DNA of 64,000 nt from an uncultured Glaciecola sp. (GCA_937125395.1 CAKZLI010000007.1:1-64000), one strand, 5' to 3'; positions 51,402-60,570 are shown, counted from the first letter of the stretch. Numbers and translations are program-made. Notes: generated by a model not told the origin, from the letters alone.

Positions 51402-51995
51402 GTGTATAAGAAAAATAGACTCGTGTATGGCGTTGGGATTAATGATTCCGACGAACCAGTCATAACATACAACCCAAGATGGAGCTGTCCATACTATATA
51501 CGTTGGCAAAATATGCTTAAGAGATGTTATAGTAAGACTCGCGACATCAAGCATCCATCATATAAGGAATGTTTGGTTTGCGATGAATGGTTATTGTTTA
51601 GTAACTTCAGACGGTGGGTGATCGAACAAGAACAGCTTCACGGTTCATTAGTAGGTATGCAGTTAGATAAAGATATCATCGAGCCATCCAACAAGATGTA
51701 CTGTCCTGATAAGTGTGCTTTCGTTAGTGTTAAGGTCAACAGCTTCGTATTGGAAAGTAATGCGTCCAGAGGCGTTTGTCCTATAGGAGTGATCAAGCAG
51801 GACAACAGATACAAATCACAATGCCAGAATCCATTCAAGAGAGGCAAGGTTTATTTAGGTCGTCATGACACGCCCGAAGAAGCTCATGAGGCTTGGCGAG
51901 AACAAAAGCATATCTTCGCTTGTCTCCTTGCTGACACTTGTAAAGACGATCGTGTAGCCCACTCATTAAGGAACAGATATAATGCTACCAATTAA
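51402..51995 (+). CDS. HNH/AP2 family homing endonuclease, intact
   Basis: GTG start at 51402, 197 aa. It has YGVGINDSDEP, WQNMLKRCYSKT, ECLVCDEWLLFSNFRRW, LDKDIIEPSNKMYCPDKC and the AP2-like CPIGV...RYKSQC, GRHDTPEEAHEAW. It overlaps the start of the RNase H gene by 14 bases, and a second copy follows RNase H, so that gene is bracketed by two family members. Confidence 0.75.
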   Translation: MYKKNRLVYGVGINDSDEPVITYNPRWSCPYYIRWQNMLKRCYSKTRDIKHPSYKECLVCDEWLLFSNFRRWVIEQEQLHGSLVGMQLDKDIIEPSNKMYCPDKCAFVSVKVNSFVLESNASRGVCPIGVIKQDNRYKSQCQNPFKRGKVYLGRHDTPEEAHEAWREQKHIFACLLADTCKDDRVAHSLRNRYNATN

Positions 51996-52494
51996 GATGT
52001 ATACGGATGGTTCGTCCGATAATATAAAGAAGAAGGATGCTGGTTGGGCGTTCGTAATGAACGTTGATTCGAAGCCTATCGTATTCTACGGTCATTTACC
52101 ACCTCCCTCAACAAACAATATCGGGGAGATGTTTGCCGTCGCCTTCGGTCTGCGTATTTCTAAATTGCTGAAGCGATATTGCATTATCTACTCGGATAGC
52201 GAATATACCATTAACTCTCTTGGTAAATGGCGTATGAATTGGGAAACCAATGGTATGCCTAATAAGAACCAAGAGCTCATTCGTATGTTGTGGCGTGCTA
52301 ATGATGAACATGGCAAAGCTGAGCTCCGTTGGGTTAAAGGCCACAGCGGTAACAAGGGTAACGAACTTGCTGATGAATATGCTGGTAAGGGTCGTAAAAA
52401 GGATTTAGTGAATATGGATGGGAAGTATATTAAGCTCATCTCATTCAATGACATGCAAGAAGCCGAGGATTACCTTCTTAGGTTGGGTGTATGA
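51982..52494 (+). CDS. rnh: Ribonuclease H (type HI)
   Basis: The 170-aa protein has the RNase HI catalytic set: D9 in YTDGSS, E49 in NNIGEMFA, D72 in YSDSEY, and H121/D131 in VKGHSGNKGNELADEYA. It removes RNA from RNA-DNA hybrids such as Okazaki primers. T4 Rnh is an unrelated FEN-type enzyme, so this is a non-homologous replacement or an addition. C-terminal 35 residues extend past the domain. Confidence 0.9.
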   Translation: MLPIKMYTDGSSDNIKKKDAGWAFVMNVDSKPIVFYGHLPPPSTNNIGEMFAVAFGLRISKLLKRYCIIYSDSEYTINSLGKWRMNWETNGMPNKNQELIRMLWRANDEHGKAELRWVKGHSGNKGNELADEYAGKGRKKDLVNMDGKYIKLISFNDMQEAEDYLLRLGV

Positions 52495-53093
52495 TGGAAT
52501 TACCTATACCGAAAAGGCGAAAACTCGTTCGGGGCGTTGGGATTAATGACGCCGATTATGTCACCCAAACGAAGAAACCCAGATGGATCTGTCCATATTA
52601 CGTGAGATGGTCGGGTATGCTCAGAAGATGCTATTCTGATAGCTATCATGCGAGTCACCCCTCATATAGAGACTGTTCTGTGTGTGATGAATGGCAACTG
52701 TTTAGTAACTTCAGACAGTGGGTGATGGAACAAGAACAAATTCATGGCTCGTTGGATGGCTTGCAATTGGATAAAGACATCATTGATCCAACCAACAAGA
52801 TTTACAGTTCTGATAAATGTGCTTTCGTTACACAGATTGTGAATTTATTTGTTACGGACAGCTCAAAATCCAGAGGTCAATATCCTATTGGCGTAAGTGT
52901 TCGCAAAAGTGGGAGGATTCAGGCGCAATGTAATGATCCATTTAACGGTGTACTTTATCTTGGTAATTTCGACACACAAGAACAAGCGCATGAGGCATGG
53001 AGAAAACAAAAGAATATATTTGCATATCAACTTGCAGATATCTGTGTTGATCAGAGGGTGGCTTTAGCTTTGAGGTTGAAATACAAACAATAA
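52491..53093 (+). CDS. HNH/AP2 family homing endonuclease, intact
   Basis: 200 aa; RGVGINDADY, WSGMLRRCYSDS, DCSVCDEWQLFSNFRQW, LDKDIIDPTNKIYSSDKC and YPIGV...RIQAQC, LGNFDTQEQAHEAW. The ATG overlaps the RNase H stop by four bases (ATGA). The most similar copy in the window by eye is the one at 63586. Confidence 0.75.
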   Translation: MMELPIPKRRKLVRGVGINDADYVTQTKKPRWICPYYVRWSGMLRRCYSDSYHASHPSYRDCSVCDEWQLFSNFRQWVMEQEQIHGSLDGLQLDKDIIDPTNKIYSSDKCAFVTQIVNLFVTDSSKSRGQYPIGVSVRKSGRIQAQCNDPFNGVLYLGNFDTQEQAHEAWRKQKNIFAYQLADICVDQRVALALRLKYKQ

Positions 53094-53113
53094 TTGCACA
53101 AGGAGAAGAACCT

Positions 53114-53821
53114 ATGGCAATGCAATACGTAAATCGTGAAACAAAGAAAGACGAATGGTATTATTCTGAAGAGGATGATAACAAAGTCCTAGAACTACTA
53201 AGAGAATGGCGTCCTCGTCGTATTAAAGCTATGCGTGGATGTAAGTCTGCCGAAGCTATTGAAAAAGGCTATATGAAAGAGGCGAAAGTCCCTGAATTCG
53301 TAGGCCAGAAACTCCATGAGATTGCGACTAACATTGCTAAGAAAGCATGTTATCGCGACTATCCTCATAAAGACGAAATGATCAACGATGCAGTTGAATA
53401 CATTTTCCGTTATCTGCACAACTTCGATCCTGATATGGTTGGTGAGCGTAGTAAGCGTATCAATTTCATGTCATATTGGACTCGTACTATTGACAATCAG
53501 TACGGTAAGTCTATACAAGATGAAAAGATGGAAGATTATCTCAAGAATAAGTCTTTCGAAAATATGGGTGGTCGTGATGCATTCGAGAATGAGTTGTCTG
53601 AAAATGAGAACTTGCTTTCGGTTATCGACAACACTGAAATAGGCAAAGACATTTCTTCACGTGTTGCTGAGTTTGAAATTAAGCAAGATGAACGCCGCGC
53701 TCGTGAGCGTCAACGTCGTGCTGATGCCAAGGCTCGTCGCGGAATTGTTAAACCCAAACATACAAATGGCTTAGCCAGATTGCTTGACCAAAATAAGGAA
53801 GATCCATGCTCGGATTCGTAG
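53114..53821 (+). CDS. 55: Late sigma factor gp55
   Basis: The 235-aa protein resembles T4 gp55: KLHEIATNIAKKACYRDYPH, KDEMINDAVEYIFRYLHNFD, then INFMSYWTRTIDNQYGKSIQ, the reduced sigma region 2. It lacks region 4, as gp55 does. The gene order 55-47-46 is the T4 order. The C-terminus is basic (ERQRRADAKARRG) and ends without the clamp-like LF tail seen on the gp33-like protein. Confidence 0.85.
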   Translation: MAMQYVNRETKKDEWYYSEEDDNKVLELLREWRPRRIKAMRGCKSAEAIEKGYMKEAKVPEFVGQKLHEIATNIAKKACYRDYPHKDEMINDAVEYIFRYLHNFDPDMVGERSKRINFMSYWTRTIDNQYGKSIQDEKMEDYLKNKSFENMGGRDAFENELSENENLLSVIDNTEIGKDISSRVAEFEIKQDERRARERQRRADAKARRGIVKPKHTNGLARLLDQNKEDPCSDS

Positions 53822-54948
53822 GTGATGTTCATACTGGAGCTCGTAGTGGCTCTGAATTTGTAAGACAGTTTATCAAAAATTATATAATCTGTTATCTGTT
53901 GCCGTTGTATCAGTCGATGGGTATTACTCAGATTATTCAGGCTGGAGACTTCTTTGATGTTCGCCGAAGCCTGTTTGGTCGTGATCGTGATTGGCTTACA
54001 AAGGAATTCATTCCCGCATGCGAAAAATACGGGATAGAATGGCATATTATTGTAGGTAATCATGATATTACATTGAGTGATTCCAACAACATCAACTGGG
54101 TTGACTGGTTAGCTGAAGAGTCTAACGGTTATGTGGTTGATTACGGCAAGCCGATGGAAATGGAATTTGAGAATAAGAAATTCCTGATGTTGCCTTGGAT
54201 TAACAAAGATAATTACGACGAGTGTGTTGATATTATCGAATCCACTGACGCTGAGTATTGTGTTGGTCACTTGGAATTAGCTGGCTTCCCAATGTATCAA
54301 GGTTCGGTCAGTGAAAAGGGCATTATCGGCATTGAGCTACTTCGTAAATTTAAACGTGTTATCACGGGACATTACCATACTATCTCAGACACCGATATCT
54401 CGGCTGAGAAAGACGGTAGTAGTCAGCTAACATACCTCGGTACACCTTATCACCTAAACTGGCAAGATCACAAAGATGGAACCAACCGTGGCGTATGGAC
54501 TCTGGATGTCAACACTAATGATCTAGTGTTACATAAGAATAATGAATCTCAGTCACTGTTCCGTGTATGGGAATATGATGATTCACAATTCGACACGGCT
54601 ATGCGTAAAGGTGTTGGTGATAAGGATTATCTCAATGATGTTCTTGGCTTTAAGGGTCAGATTGTTCATATTAACATCACTAACCGTGAATCGGCGAGTA
54701 CATTTAAGAAGTTCAAAGACGCCCTAATGCGAGCTGAAACAATTGACTATATGATTGCTGATAATACCAAAACAATCAACTCTGCGTCTATTGTGGTTCG
54801 TGAAGAGGTCATCCAACAGGATGTTCTTGAGCTTATGGTTGAGAAAGTTGATGCTACTGAAGGTATTCGCAAATCGGAAGTGTCGAAGAAACTGAAGTCC
54901 ATTCACAGCAAAATAGAACAAAAGGGTTTGGTGAGTGAGAACTCGTAA
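53806..54948 (+). CDS. 47: Recombination nuclease subunit gp47 (SbcD/Mre11)
   Basis: The 380-aa protein has the metallophosphoesterase motifs: GDVHTG, QAGDFFDVR, VGNHD, and GHYH. With gp46 it processes broken DNA ends to start recombination-dependent replication. The start lies inside the end of gp55. The next partner gene, gp46, is separated from it by an inserted HNH/AP2 gene. Confidence 0.92.
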   Translation: MLGFVGDVHTGARSGSEFVRQFIKNYIICYLLPLYQSMGITQIIQAGDFFDVRRSLFGRDRDWLTKEFIPACEKYGIEWHIIVGNHDITLSDSNNINWVDWLAEESNGYVVDYGKPMEMEFENKKFLMLPWINKDNYDECVDIIESTDAEYCVGHLELAGFPMYQGSVSEKGIIGIELLRKFKRVITGHYHTISDTDISAEKDGSSQLTYLGTPYHLNWQDHKDGTNRGVWTLDVNTNDLVLHKNNESQSLFRVWEYDDSQFDTAMRKGVGDKDYLNDVLGFKGQIVHINITNRESASTFKKFKDALMRAETIDYMIADNTKTINSASIVVREEVIQQDVLELMVEKVDATEGIRKSEVSKKLKSIHSKIEQKGLVSENS

Positions 54949-55537
54949 AATGTTCAAAGGTGTTGGTGTGGTTGTCATACCAACACCTTATACTGATGGT
55001 AAGCGTTGTCAATACTATGCCAGATGGAAGAATATGATCAGAAGATGTTATTCCAGAAATCAGGATAATGATGTAGTTGTATGTGATGATTGGTTGGTGT
55101 ACTCCAACTTCAAATATTGGATGATACAACAAGAGAAGTTGCATGGAGACTTGACATCATTACAACTGGATAAGGACATATTATCTGACGGATTAATGTA
55201 TAGTCCTTCCGCTTGCGCATTCGTTACAGCCGAAGTAAATTTATTCGTTCATGTCAGTCGAAAACCAAGAAATTTACCTATTGGTGTCACTATAAGTGAT
55301 CGCTATGGTTATAAATCTCAATGTCGTAATCCTTTTGATCGCAAGTCCAGTAACCACATTGGCTACTTCGACACGAAAGAAGATGCTCATGAGGCTTGGA
55401 GGTTGAAGAAACATGAATATGCGTGTAGGTTGGCTGATATAGAAACCGATCCCAGAGTATCTATATCTTTGAGGTCTAGGTATGTAAAATGCAACCATGA
55501 CAACATGGAGACAATTGTAAATGACAAATATAACTAG
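54935..55537 (+). CDS. HNH/AP2 family homing endonuclease, divergent N-terminus
   Basis: 200 aa; the N-terminus is diverged (FKGVGVVVIPTPYTDGK) but WKNMIRRCYSRN, VVVCDDWLVYSNFKYW, LDKDILSDGLMYSPSACAFV and LPIGV...GYKSQC, GYFDTKEDAHEAW follow the family pattern. It overlaps gp47 by 14 bases and gp46 by 17, so it sits exactly in the 47/46 junction. Confidence 0.7.
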   Translation: MRTRKMFKGVGVVVIPTPYTDGKRCQYYARWKNMIRRCYSRNQDNDVVVCDDWLVYSNFKYWMIQQEKLHGDLTSLQLDKDILSDGLMYSPSACAFVTAEVNLFVHVSRKPRNLPIGVTISDRYGYKSQCRNPFDRKSSNHIGYFDTKEDAHEAWRLKKHEYACRLADIETDPRVSISLRSRYVKCNHDNMETIVNDKYN

Positions 55538-58061
55538 CGAATTCGATGACTTCCTAGATGCTTGTGATGAGGACACTGGTGCGCCAGTTGTCCCGTTCAA
55601 AGTAGCGGCGGATAATCAAACACATAAGCTTCAATTCTTATGTGCTCGTGCAAAGAACTTCCGTTCTATCGGTAATGCGTTTATCGAAATCGACTTCACC
55701 AAGGCCGGATCCAACTTAACAGTAAGTGACGAAAACGGTTCAGGTAAGTCCACCATGACAGTGTGGTGTCCGTATTACTGTATTACTGGTAAGCCTTACT
55801 CTGATAAAGAGAAAGTAACCTCGTTAGTGAATACAGCTAATAAGCGTGATATGCTTTGTGAGTTGGAATTCCTTAAAGGCGGTAATCACTATAAGATTCG
55901 TCGCGGTCGTAAGGGTGAGATTGAATTTGACATTCAAATCATGGACAACGGTGTTTGGAAAACAATTGATGCTGATGCGGCGAAAGCTGACTGGCAAGGT
56001 TATCTTTGGGCTTTACTTGGCCTAGACGCTAAAACCGGACCTCGTATCATCGAGAACGTTGTTATCCTAGGCAAGTCTAAGTTCAAGCCGTTTATTGAAA
56101 TGGGCGCTGAAGACCGTCGTAAGATGGTTGAGCCTATCTGGGATCTTGGTATCTTCACCGAATTAAATGAAGAACTTAAAGCTGACCGCAAGAAAACTTC
56201 GGATGAACTTGATGATGCTCATAGTGATGTGGATAGTAAGTTCAATACGGTAACTCGTTATCAGGCCGATAAAACTAACCAGAACACTAAAATCGAAGGT
56301 CTTGCTCAAACTCATTCGGAACGCGCTAAGTCATGCGCTGACACAATCGAGTTCAAGACAATTGCTAAATCGAAGTTGGAATTGAAGCTCGATTGTGTTC
56401 GTAGTAATCCTGACGCTCTTGCCTTTAAAGAGCAAGTGGAGGGAACGCTGGTTCAGTTGCGTGAAGGTCTAGATGAAGTGAAAGCCGGACGTCAGAAGTC
56501 TATTGATGAAGCCGTGAGTAGCTCTGGTGTGGCTGGCGTTGCCATTAATCAGGAGATTAGCTCTGAAGAAAATGCTCATGTTGAAAACAACAAGCGTATT
56601 CGGAAAATCTTACCTGACGCAGAAGCCGTTCTGGAAGTATATCGCAAGGCCGAAACGGTTAACCTTGATGTCATGGCGCTGGTTCATGATAATGCTGGAA
56701 TTGCTGAGAAGAATGCTCATAATGATTGGCTGGATAAGGTCAGTATCCTTACTGAAGTCCAGAAAGTCAGTACTGATACTCTTATGACTAAAATCAGTAA
56801 GATGCAAGGTTTCAAAGCTCAGTTTGATGCTGCGATTGAAATGAAGAAGAAAGTTATCACCGACATTGGTTCGTTAGATGACTGTCCTACTTGTCAACAA
56901 TCGGTTGGTGCTGCACATAAACAGTATATCACCGACGGCGTTAACAAAGAGATCAGCGAGCTTGATGGTAAGATTGTTCAGGCCGCTAATAAGATCAATG
57001 AGTTCCAAGGCGAACTAGATGTTCTTAAGCGTGATCTGGAAACAGCCCAGAAAGACGAAAGTGAAGCCAAGACGAATTACGCTAATCTTAAGATGGAAAC
57101 GGCTTCGGCTAAAATGGATTTCGATAATGCGCAACGTCAGATGCTGGCTGAGGTCAATAAAGTCAATGACGCTATGGTTCGCATGGACAATGAGTCAGAT
57201 GCTGAAATGGTTCGTCATAACAAGGCCATCGAAACACTGAAAGCCAGATTACTGTCGGTCGATTCTGATGCTGCGACAATTGGCGACAAACGTGCTGCTG
57301 AAATTGACGCTAAAATCAAGCTGTTTGAAGAGCGTATTGCAGACCATGAGACTATGGTTGAAGATAAGGTTCAAGAGAACATTGCCGCAATCATTAAAGA
57401 GATTGAGCAAGCTGAATCTGAGCGTATTGATGCATTCAATAAAGATGCTGAAATGGAAGCCGCAAACGAAGCTGAAATGGAAGCTGAATGTCTTAAGATG
57501 AAAGACATCGAAGCCAATCTTGAAGTTGCTGCCACCGAACTCGATGATGCTAATGAAGTTGTCAACGGCCTCCAAAAGGATTTAGAAGACTGGGATGCCC
57601 TGAAGCTTCTATTATCCGACAAGGAAGGTAAGGCTGACATTATTCGTAAGTATATTCCGTTCCTGAATTCTAAAATCAATGAATACCTAGAAGGCATGAA
57701 CATGTTCATCGGGTTTGAAATGGATGAAGCGTTTAATACTCAGATGACGGCTCCGGACAGAAGTAACCAAAGCCTGTTTAGTCTATCAGACGGACAACGC
57801 GCTCGGGTTAATCTGGCTATTGTATTTGCGTTACGTGACGTCGCAAACCTCAAAGCGTCTATTTCAACGAACCTGTTGATACTAGATGAAGTGCTTGAGA
57901 ACTTATCTGAGCGTGGTGCGTTGGAAGCAACCACAATGATCAAGACTAAGTTCAGCGGAAGTAACTTGCATGTTATCACTCAACGTGCTGGTGAATTTAG
58001 CGAACATTTCGACGACATTACTCGTTACGGTCTGCGTGGCGGTTACACCGAAATCATTTAA
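55521..58061 (+). CDS. 46: Recombination nuclease ATPase gp46 (SbcC/Rad50)
   Basis: The 846-aa protein has Walker A DENGSGKSTMTVW (near residue 73), long coiled coils, a zinc hook CPTC at 455-458, a second coiled coil with Glu/Ala-rich repeats, then the ABC signature SLSDGQRARVNLAI and Walker B NLLILDEVLENLSERG. It is much longer than T4 gp46 (560 aa), mainly in the coiled coils. It works with gp47. Confidence 0.93.
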   Translation: MTNITSEFDDFLDACDEDTGAPVVPFKVAADNQTHKLQFLCARAKNFRSIGNAFIEIDFTKAGSNLTVSDENGSGKSTMTVWCPYYCITGKPYSDKEKVTSLVNTANKRDMLCELEFLKGGNHYKIRRGRKGEIEFDIQIMDNGVWKTIDADAAKADWQGYLWALLGLDAKTGPRIIENVVILGKSKFKPFIEMGAEDRRKMVEPIWDLGIFTELNEELKADRKKTSDELDDAHSDVDSKFNTVTRYQADKTNQNTKIEGLAQTHSERAKSCADTIEFKTIAKSKLELKLDCVRSNPDALAFKEQVEGTLVQLREGLDEVKAGRQKSIDEAVSSSGVAGVAINQEISSEENAHVENNKRIRKILPDAEAVLEVYRKAETVNLDVMALVHDNAGIAEKNAHNDWLDKVSILTEVQKVSTDTLMTKISKMQGFKAQFDAAIEMKKKVITDIGSLDDCPTCQQSVGAAHKQYITDGVNKEISELDGKIVQAANKINEFQGELDVLKRDLETAQKDESEAKTNYANLKMETASAKMDFDNAQRQMLAEVNKVNDAMVRMDNESDAEMVRHNKAIETLKARLLSVDSDAATIGDKRAAEIDAKIKLFEERIADHETMVEDKVQENIAAIIKEIEQAESERIDAFNKDAEMEAANEAEMEAECLKMKDIEANLEVAATELDDANEVVNGLQKDLEDWDALKLLLSDKEGKADIIRKYIPFLNSKINEYLEGMNMFIGFEMDEAFNTQMTAPDRSNQSLFSLSDGQRARVNLAIVFALRDVANLKASISTNLLILDEVLENLSERGALEATTMIKTKFSGSNLHVITQRAGEFSEHFDDITRYGLRGGYTEII

Positions 58062-58119
58062 CTTTGGTTACAGGGAGTTATGTAATAATAGCTCCCTACT
58101 TTACAAATAAGGAAAGAAA

Positions 58120-58614
58120 TTGCAACATATCATTGAAGCTTTAGCGAAAACTACATATCCATATCATCACATTACTGTTCATGCAAGTGCTACCCGTCCT
58201 AAGGACAATCACAAAATGCGTGACCTTAAGAAGATGCATAAGCGTAAAGGGTGGCGTGACATTGGTTATCATGTTGTAATTGAACGTGATGGCAAGGTTG
58301 TTATCGGCCGTGACTTCAATGTCATGGGAAGCCAAGTTCTAGGTCATAACGAGAACAACTTCGGTATCTGTCTTGTGGGTGGCGTTAACGACCGTACACG
58401 TAAAGCAGAAGACAACTACACACAACCTCAATTAGAATCGTTGCGTGAGCTGGTGTCTACCCTGAGTGGTGCTTTAGGTGTTCAGGAATGCAACATTCGA
58501 GGTCATCGTGACTGGTATCCAGATCATAACGGTGATGGTATTATTGACTCGCGTGACTGGCTGAAGGAATGTCCTTGCTTTGATGTCCAGAAAACGCTTC
58601 AATCTTGGAAGTAA
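58120..58614 (+). CDS. N-acetylmuramoyl-L-alanine amidase endolysin
   Basis: The 164-aa T7-lysozyme-like amidase starts at TTG 58120 behind GGAAAG. Probable zinc ligands are H21 (HITVHAS), H129 (RGHRDW) and a C-terminal Cys (ECPCF). Between the last two is DHNGDGIIDSRD (135-146), matching the EF-hand calcium loop pattern D-x-N-x-D-G. It cuts the peptide off peptidoglycan at lysis, after the holin at 5127 opens the membrane. Confidence 0.88.
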   Translation: MQHIIEALAKTTYPYHHITVHASATRPKDNHKMRDLKKMHKRKGWRDIGYHVVIERDGKVVIGRDFNVMGSQVLGHNENNFGICLVGGVNDRTRKAEDNYTQPQLESLRELVSTLSGALGVQECNIRGHRDWYPDHNGDGIIDSRDWLKECPCFDVQKTLQSWK

Positions 58615-58616
58615 AC

Positions 58617-58784
58617 ATGGCTGAAGAAATTAAAGATCCTGTGAAGCTAATTACTACTGTTATCAGAACTGGCGAGAAAGTCGAGACTGGACCTTGGGAG
58701 CGTAAAATGCTAACCAAGTGGATCGAACATCAGGCTAATGAATGTAGTGGTGAAATCTGTGCTTATGAAATGGTGGAAGTGTAA
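58617..58784 (+). CDS. Small hypothetical protein, 55 aa
   Basis: ATG 58617 lies just after the endolysin stop; it overlaps the next ATG by one base (TAATG). The sequence (MAEEIKDPVKLITTVIRTGE) is acidic with a helical C-terminus containing two Cys. No family recognised. Confidence 0.55.
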   Translation: MAEEIKDPVKLITTVIRTGEKVETGPWERKMLTKWIEHQANECSGEICAYEMVEV

Positions 58785-58990
58785 TGGCTAAGATGAAAAT
58801 GACTGGCTTATTGAAGCTGGAAGGCAAGCAAGTCCTAATGCAAGCCGAAGATGGCGTTGAGCGTGATAAAGCATTACATGACGTTATCGTTATGGACGGT
58901 CAAGCAGTGGTTGAGCGTCGCGAAGGCATCAACTACAATGAAGCTTTCGGTATGTATTACGATTACTGTCAGAAATACCTAAACGGCTAA
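58784..58990 (+). CDS. Small hypothetical protein, 68 aa
   Basis: Coupled to the previous gene. Beta-rich beginning (MKMTGLLKLEGKQVLMQAED) then a short helix. No family recognised. A terminator follows nine bases later. Confidence 0.55.
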   Translation: MAKMKMTGLLKLEGKQVLMQAEDGVERDKALHDVIVMDGQAVVERREGINYNEAFGMYYDYCQKYLNG

Positions 58991-58998
58991 TATAATAT

Positions 58999-59027
58999 AA
59001 GACTCATCCTTCGGGGTGGGTCTTTTG
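58999..59027 (+). terminator. Terminator of composite module
   Basis: AAGACTCATCC-TTCG-GGGTGGGTCTT (two wobble pairs) then TTG. Confidence 0.85.
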
Positions 59028-59053
59028 ATTGGACGTTATTTAAGGGATAATGT
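59025..59053 (+). promoter_or_regulatory. Promoter module
   Basis: TTGATT, 17-base spacer (GGACGTTATTTAAGGGA), TAATGT; 30 bp before the ATG at 59084. Same layout as 19788 and 45379. Confidence 0.55.
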
Positions 59054-59083
59054 AAGTCCAAATTCACAAATAGGTAATATGTT

Positions 59084-59518
59084 ATGGAAATTATGGAAAT
59101 CATAGGCTGGGTCGGGACAGTGATCAGCTGGATATTAATGTTGATGGGTTTACTTGTATTGTGGTCAATGCTATTTCCAGACCATCCTTTATTTCGAGAG
59201 AAGGAACCAGAACCAGAGCAGAATGTAAGTGACTGGGACGGTATTGACGGTATGACCTCTGAAGAAATGGAGAAAGCTCTTGCAGTGCGTCCGCGCATGA
59301 TTAATAATATCTGTGGTTACATTATGTCTTGTGAGCAAGGCGAGGATAATTGGTGGCAGCATCGTTTCCGCACACCTATGGGTGATACGTGGTTAACTTC
59401 TATTGAACCTTTAGATAACTGGGTTAACATGCAAGTTAAATTCGATGCGCTTAAGATAGTGTATAATGAAGATCAGGATGTTGCTGGTTTCATATACCGA
59501 ATGGAAGAAGATACCTAA
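59084..59518 (+). CDS. Membrane-anchored hypothetical protein, 144 aa
   Basis: One N-terminal hydrophobic segment (IIGWVGTVISWILMLMGLLV) anchors the protein, with the rest probably cytoplasmic (WWQHRFRTPMGDTW). No family recognised. A second membrane-anchored protein follows. Confidence 0.6.
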   Translation: MEIMEIIGWVGTVISWILMLMGLLVLWSMLFPDHPLFREKEPEPEQNVSDWDGIDGMTSEEMEKALAVRPRMINNICGYIMSCEQGEDNWWQHRFRTPMGDTWLTSIEPLDNWVNMQVKFDALKIVYNEDQDVAGFIYRMEEDT

Positions 59519-59532
59519 TCAGGGGAATTATC

Positions 59533-59976
59533 ATGGGTTATGAAGAGATAATTACAGTAATATTCATCATTGTTGCGGTTATAACAATAATGATTTACCG
59601 TGACATACAGGATAAAAAGGAAACAGCTTACTGGATGCATGAACATCAAGGTGTTACTTGGGGTTCATCAATACCTAAAGAGTTCATTAGAGATATCCGT
59701 GTAGACTACATACAACGTCCGGCTCAGGTATATGACCTGTATGGTCGGGTAGTTAGTAAAGAGCGCGTTAGTCTAGAGAACGTTGGCGGTCGAGGTTATT
59801 CAGATAATGTTTTCATTATCTGCATCGAAAACAGCTTCGGCTACTGGAAAATTAACACGGTATGCGACTATCGCGACATTAAAGTTGACGAAGTTATCAA
59901 CCTATCTCGTGTAACTGATGTATGGATCGAAGACGGTTACTATATTGGTAATTGTACTGGCGGAGTGGAATTATAA
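59533..59976 (+). CDS. Membrane-anchored hypothetical protein, 147 aa
   Basis: An N-terminal hydrophobic segment (EEIITVIFIIVAVITIMIYR) precedes a soluble beta-rich domain (WVGGRGYS-type region, CIENSFGYWKINTV). The soluble domain ends before a 15-codon frame (59976) that is probably not a gene. No family recognised. Confidence 0.6.
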   Translation: MGYEEIITVIFIIVAVITIMIYRDIQDKKETAYWMHEHQGVTWGSSIPKEFIRDIRVDYIQRPAQVYDLYGRVVSKERVSLENVGGRGYSDNVFIICIENSFGYWKINTVCDYRDIKVDEVINLSRVTDVWIEDGYYIGNCTGGVEL

Positions 59977-60022
59977 TGAAAGATTTCGTTACTCTCACAG
60001 TGCCGGAATTGGAGAATCTCTA

Positions 60023-60283
60023 ATGCAATGTCAATGTGGCGGTGAAGCTAAAACAAAAGTAAAACCGTTCGTGGAAGGTCAGGAAGCTAAATGCTTGGAA
60101 GAGGCCTTCCCACATAAACCAGAAAAATATCCATGTGTAGTGCATCGAGCTAAATGTGATTGTGGGCGTCAAAGTGTTCACATCACATATAACCTCGGCG
60201 GTCTATCAGGTAAAGGTATTCATGAGGGTTTCCTTAAGAAGAAAAAGCCTGAACCAATTACTAAAACTCGTAAATTGTTCTAA
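60023..60283 (+). CDS. Cys-rich protein with clamp-like KTRKLF tail
   Basis: The 86-aa protein from ATG 60023 (site GGAG) starts MQCQCGGEAKTKVKP and has a second CxC pair (KCDCGRQSVHITYN), suggesting a zinc-binding fold. It is basic and ends TKTRKLF, the same six C-terminal residues as the DNA polymerase (VKTRKLF) and almost those of the gp33-like protein (KTRRLF). I infer that it binds the sliding clamp; its task is unknown. No family recognised. Confidence 0.6.
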   Translation: MQCQCGGEAKTKVKPFVEGQEAKCLEEAFPHKPEKYPCVVHRAKCDCGRQSVHITYNLGGLSGKGIHEGFLKKKKPEPITKTRKLF

Positions 60284-60291
60284 GGTGATTT

Positions 60292-60562
60292 ATGATTAAG
60301 GTTCAAGGTAAAGGTATTAACGATGCCGATTATGTAACTAACTCAAGTATAACTGGATGGATTTGCCCTTACTAAGGTTGGAAACCGTTATAAATCAAGA
60401 TGTCGCATGCCTGATAGAAGCCATATGTATCTGGGATTATATAAAACTCCGGAAGAGGCTCATACAGCTTGGAGAGAATTCAAGCAGTCTGTAGCCATCA
60501 CACTCGCCGAACAATGCGAAGACAGAAGAGTTGCATTGTCGTTAATAAATCGATATAAATAG
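60292..60562 (+). pseudogene. HNH/AP2 endonuclease remnant with large internal deletion
   Basis: From ATG 60292 the N-terminus is KGINDADYVTNSS then WICPY, followed by a stop. In the next frame the C-terminal AP2 part follows directly (VGNRYKSRC, LGLYKTPEEAHTAW and a final NRYK at 60562). The central nuclease region is gone, with a frame change at the join. Relatives have about 110-120 codons here. Confidence 0.8.
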
Positions 60563-60570
60563 GAGAACAT

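Noticed and set aside
59976..60022. 15-codon frame between two genes
   Set aside because: Too short to support and probably incidental to the leader of the 60023 gene.
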